From positions 62,001-126,000 of the forward strand of contig NZ_RQER01000001.1 in NCBI RefSeq assembly GCF_004770615.1: a stretch of DNA of 64,000 bases, read 5' to 3'. Source of the DNA: Leptospira langatensis. Its GTDB lineage: Bacteria > Spirochaetota > Leptospiria > Leptospirales > Leptospiraceae. Shown one piece after another: positions 61,313 through 64,000 of the stretch (within the stretch, counting starts at the first letter, position 1; each line of letters opens with the position of its first letter). The notes under the pieces are model-generated. The model did not search any database. It was not told the DNA's origin and worked only from the letters and a program-made list of their open reading frames with translations. The translations under genes were made by a program, and so were the position numbers.

Positions 61313-62572
61313 TCAGATCTTTGTAGGAGCTCCTACAGGACTCACCCCTTTGTATATATGGACCTTGAAATACTTTCCTTCCGGAAATTCCTTCCTGGTA
61401 GGATGATCCTGTTCCGGGACCAGTCTCTCTAGTTCTCTATACTTCCATCCTCGATGCACTAGTGTTTCCCGGCCAATCTTTTCAAATTCGGATTCACGGA
61501 TTCTTCCCGAGCAAGAGAGAAGGATCAGATCCCCTCCCGGTTCCAAATGAGAAAGTGCCTTACTGATTAGACTTCTATATGCCTTTTTTCCGGCTGGAAT
61601 CGAGTTCTGGTTGGGTGTAAGATTAGGAGGGTCCAAAACGATCAGAGAGAATTTTCGATCTTCTAAGAAGTTCCAGTCTCTGAACAGATCTGCTCGAACG
61701 AGACTATGTTTACCGAATGTTTGGATCCGATTCTTTTCCTCGAAGGAAGGGTGTATCTCAGAAGAAGAGATCCTGGATGCAAACTCTTCTAACGCCTCTT
61801 TTGCACCGTCTACGGAAAAGATCGATCGAGCTCCCGCTTCTTCTAAGCAGGCGGAAGTGAGTCCTGTATGACAGAATAGATGCAGACATTCTTTATCTTT
61901 TGCTAATTCTCTTTTTTCTAATAGATAGGAGCGAAGGTTTCGGACATCCAGAAAGAATCCTCCCTTTTGGCCGGGAAGAGTAGTTTTCCATTTTACCGTT
62001 TCTAGAAAGATCTCTTCGTCGTACGGGGTTTCTCTTTTTCCTCGCGAGAAACGGACGGGAATTGCTTCTTCCGACCCTATCCTTTGGGGAGAGATCCAGA
62101 GGATTTTCTCCGGCAATGATTCTCCTTCTTCTTTTGCTTGGGAATATAGGATGCGAACGACCAAGCGGGAAAATTTCCGAAGAGATCTGGAATAGGTTTG
62201 GACCACCCAAGTCTTTCCATACCGATCCACAGTCACTCCAGGGAGTCTATCGTTCTCGCCGTGGACCAACCTGTATGCGTTCGTTTCCTCTCGAAGAGCT
62301 TTACGAAGTTGGAATGTATTCTTAATGGTTTGCTTCAAGCGATCCAGAGAGAAATCTCCTTCCGTTTGGATGATCCGGATCCCGATCGGCCCGTTGGAAG
62401 AATAGATCCCTGTTCCCAAGATCTCATTTTGTCCGGAGACTAGTTTCATCCAGTCCCCGTCTTGAAAGGCGGAGATGGCAGAAGAAAGATTTCCGTTCAG
62501 GATCCAAGGATGTCCCGATCTTAACACGGATTCGGAAGTCTTATTGACTTGGTAGCGGCGAAAGGATTTCAA
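61313..62572 (-). CDS. RlmI-like rRNA methyltransferase with PUA domain
   Basis: A class I methyltransferase that should act on 23S rRNA cytosine C5. The N-terminal PUA-like domain begins VLRSGHPWILNGNLSSAI, and VTVDRYGKTWVVQT and KGGFFLDVRNLRSYL follow. The SAM region has LHLFCHTGLTSA, and the late site is LIVLDPPNLTPN. I use TTG at 62572 (419 aa). The longer start at 62623 would lie inside the gltA terminator, and its first 13 residues are encoded by that hairpin. The last codons contain the near-palindrome at 61322-61337. Confidence 0.88.
   Translation of the reverse strand: MKSFRRYQVNKTSESVLRSGHPWILNGNLSSAISAFQDGDWMKLVSGQNEILGTGIYSSNGPIGIRIIQTEGDFSLDRLKQTIKNTFQLRKALREETNAYRLVHGENDRLPGVTVDRYGKTWVVQTYSRSLRKFSRLVVRILYSQAKEEGESLPEKILWISPQRIGSEEAIPVRFSRGKRETPYDEEIFLETVKWKTTLPGQKGGFFLDVRNLRSYLLEKRELAKDKECLHLFCHTGLTSACLEEAGARSIFSVDGAKEALEEFASRISSSEIHPSFEEKNRIQTFGKHSLVRADLFRDWNFLEDRKFSLIVLDPPNLTPNQNSIPAGKKAYRSLISKALSHLEPGGDLILLSCSGRIRESEFEKIGRETLVHRGWKYRELERLVPEQDHPTRKEFPEGKYFKVHIYKGVSPVGAPTKI
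61322..61337. repeat. Perfect 16-base palindrome inside a coding region
   Basis: TGTAGGAGCTCCTACA, encoding part of VGAPT at the C-terminus of the RlmI-like gene. It is the most symmetric copy of the dispersed 16-mer. Confidence 0.7.
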
Positions 62573-62587
62573 GGTCTCGGAATATAA

Positions 62588-62620
62588 AAAAAGCAGAGGG
62601 ATCTCTCCACTCTGCTTTTT
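62588..62620 (-). terminator. Terminator of gltA
   Basis: AAAAAGCAGAG and CTCTGCTTTTT pair around an 11-base loop, 20 bases past the gltA stop. It lies directly upstream of the RlmI-like gene, which argues that this gene starts downstream of it. Confidence 0.85.
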
Positions 62621-62639
62621 CAAAATAGAAGAATCTACC

Positions 62640-63926
<1,287 letters not shown>

Positions 63927-64000
63927 TTCTTGCTCCTAGTAATTTGGAATGGGTAAAATTTGAGAACAGTACGCTTAGACCGAGGAACATAAATCCATTT
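63927..64000 (-). promoter_or_regulatory. gltA upstream sequence, cut by window edge
   Basis: 74 bases that carry the gltA ribosome-binding site (GGAGCAAG). Any promoter cannot be defined before the window ends. Confidence 0.35.

Overview
The window reads as chromosomal DNA of a Leptospira species. Three things point that way: a long-form ispG, a dapL-type lysine pathway, and many secreted or lipoprotein genes that resemble nothing outside spirochaetes. The base composition looks to the eye to be in the mid-40s percent GC. That would fit the intermediate (P2) lineage better than L. interrogans or L. biflexa, but the species call is an inference.

Layout. 1-4500: a leftward sucC-sucD-TolC-SH3 operon. 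4700-9700: DoxX, a DUF819 membrane protein, ruvA with an outer-membrane protein, and an NAPE-PLD-like metallo-hydrolase. 9885-13963: a fatty acid desaturase followed by an RND permease. 14180-15626: a lipoprotein and a two-gene nucleotidyltransferase pair with a 58-aa partner. 15747-23213: pyrB, a DUF2203 protein, dapL, two envelope proteins, a PAS-Fis regulator, rho and rpmE. 23558-26781: a NifU/pentapeptide-repeat fusion, a 63-aa protein and a lipase-like lipoprotein. 26854-30639: TetR with an SDR, a DUF1993 protein and a membrane AraC regulator. 30983-39172: a C45 hydrolase with TPRs, ispG, a propeller lipoprotein and two unknowns. 39496-48306: gltB and opgG-orf-opgH. 48522-50947: cfa and a glycosyltransferase. 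51045-53682: a TetR/SDR/YciI module with matching palindromic operators. 53888-59591: a TetR-controlled efflux system. 59647-63926: three RNA methyltransferase-type genes and gltA.

The most unusual system is at 53888-59591. A TetR gene diverges from a two-gene efflux operon. The first gene encodes a 219-aa adaptor lipoprotein that appears to lack the lipoyl and alpha-hairpin domains. The second encodes a 1445-aa protein in which an RND permease is fused in frame to a TolC-type outer-membrane factor. A signal-peptide-like segment with a plausible cleavage site sits at the junction. Two copies of a GTAGACA-type palindrome lie between the divergent genes, one of them over the likely -10.

A second theme is a family of GC-rich intergenic repeats. 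Six copies are visible, and they carry or border the 16-base near-palindrome TGTAGGAACTCCTACA. Two further copies of that 16-mer lie inside coding sequence. Coding density is high, many gene pairs overlap by 4 or 14 bases, and I see no rRNA, tRNA, CRISPR array or complete insertion sequence.
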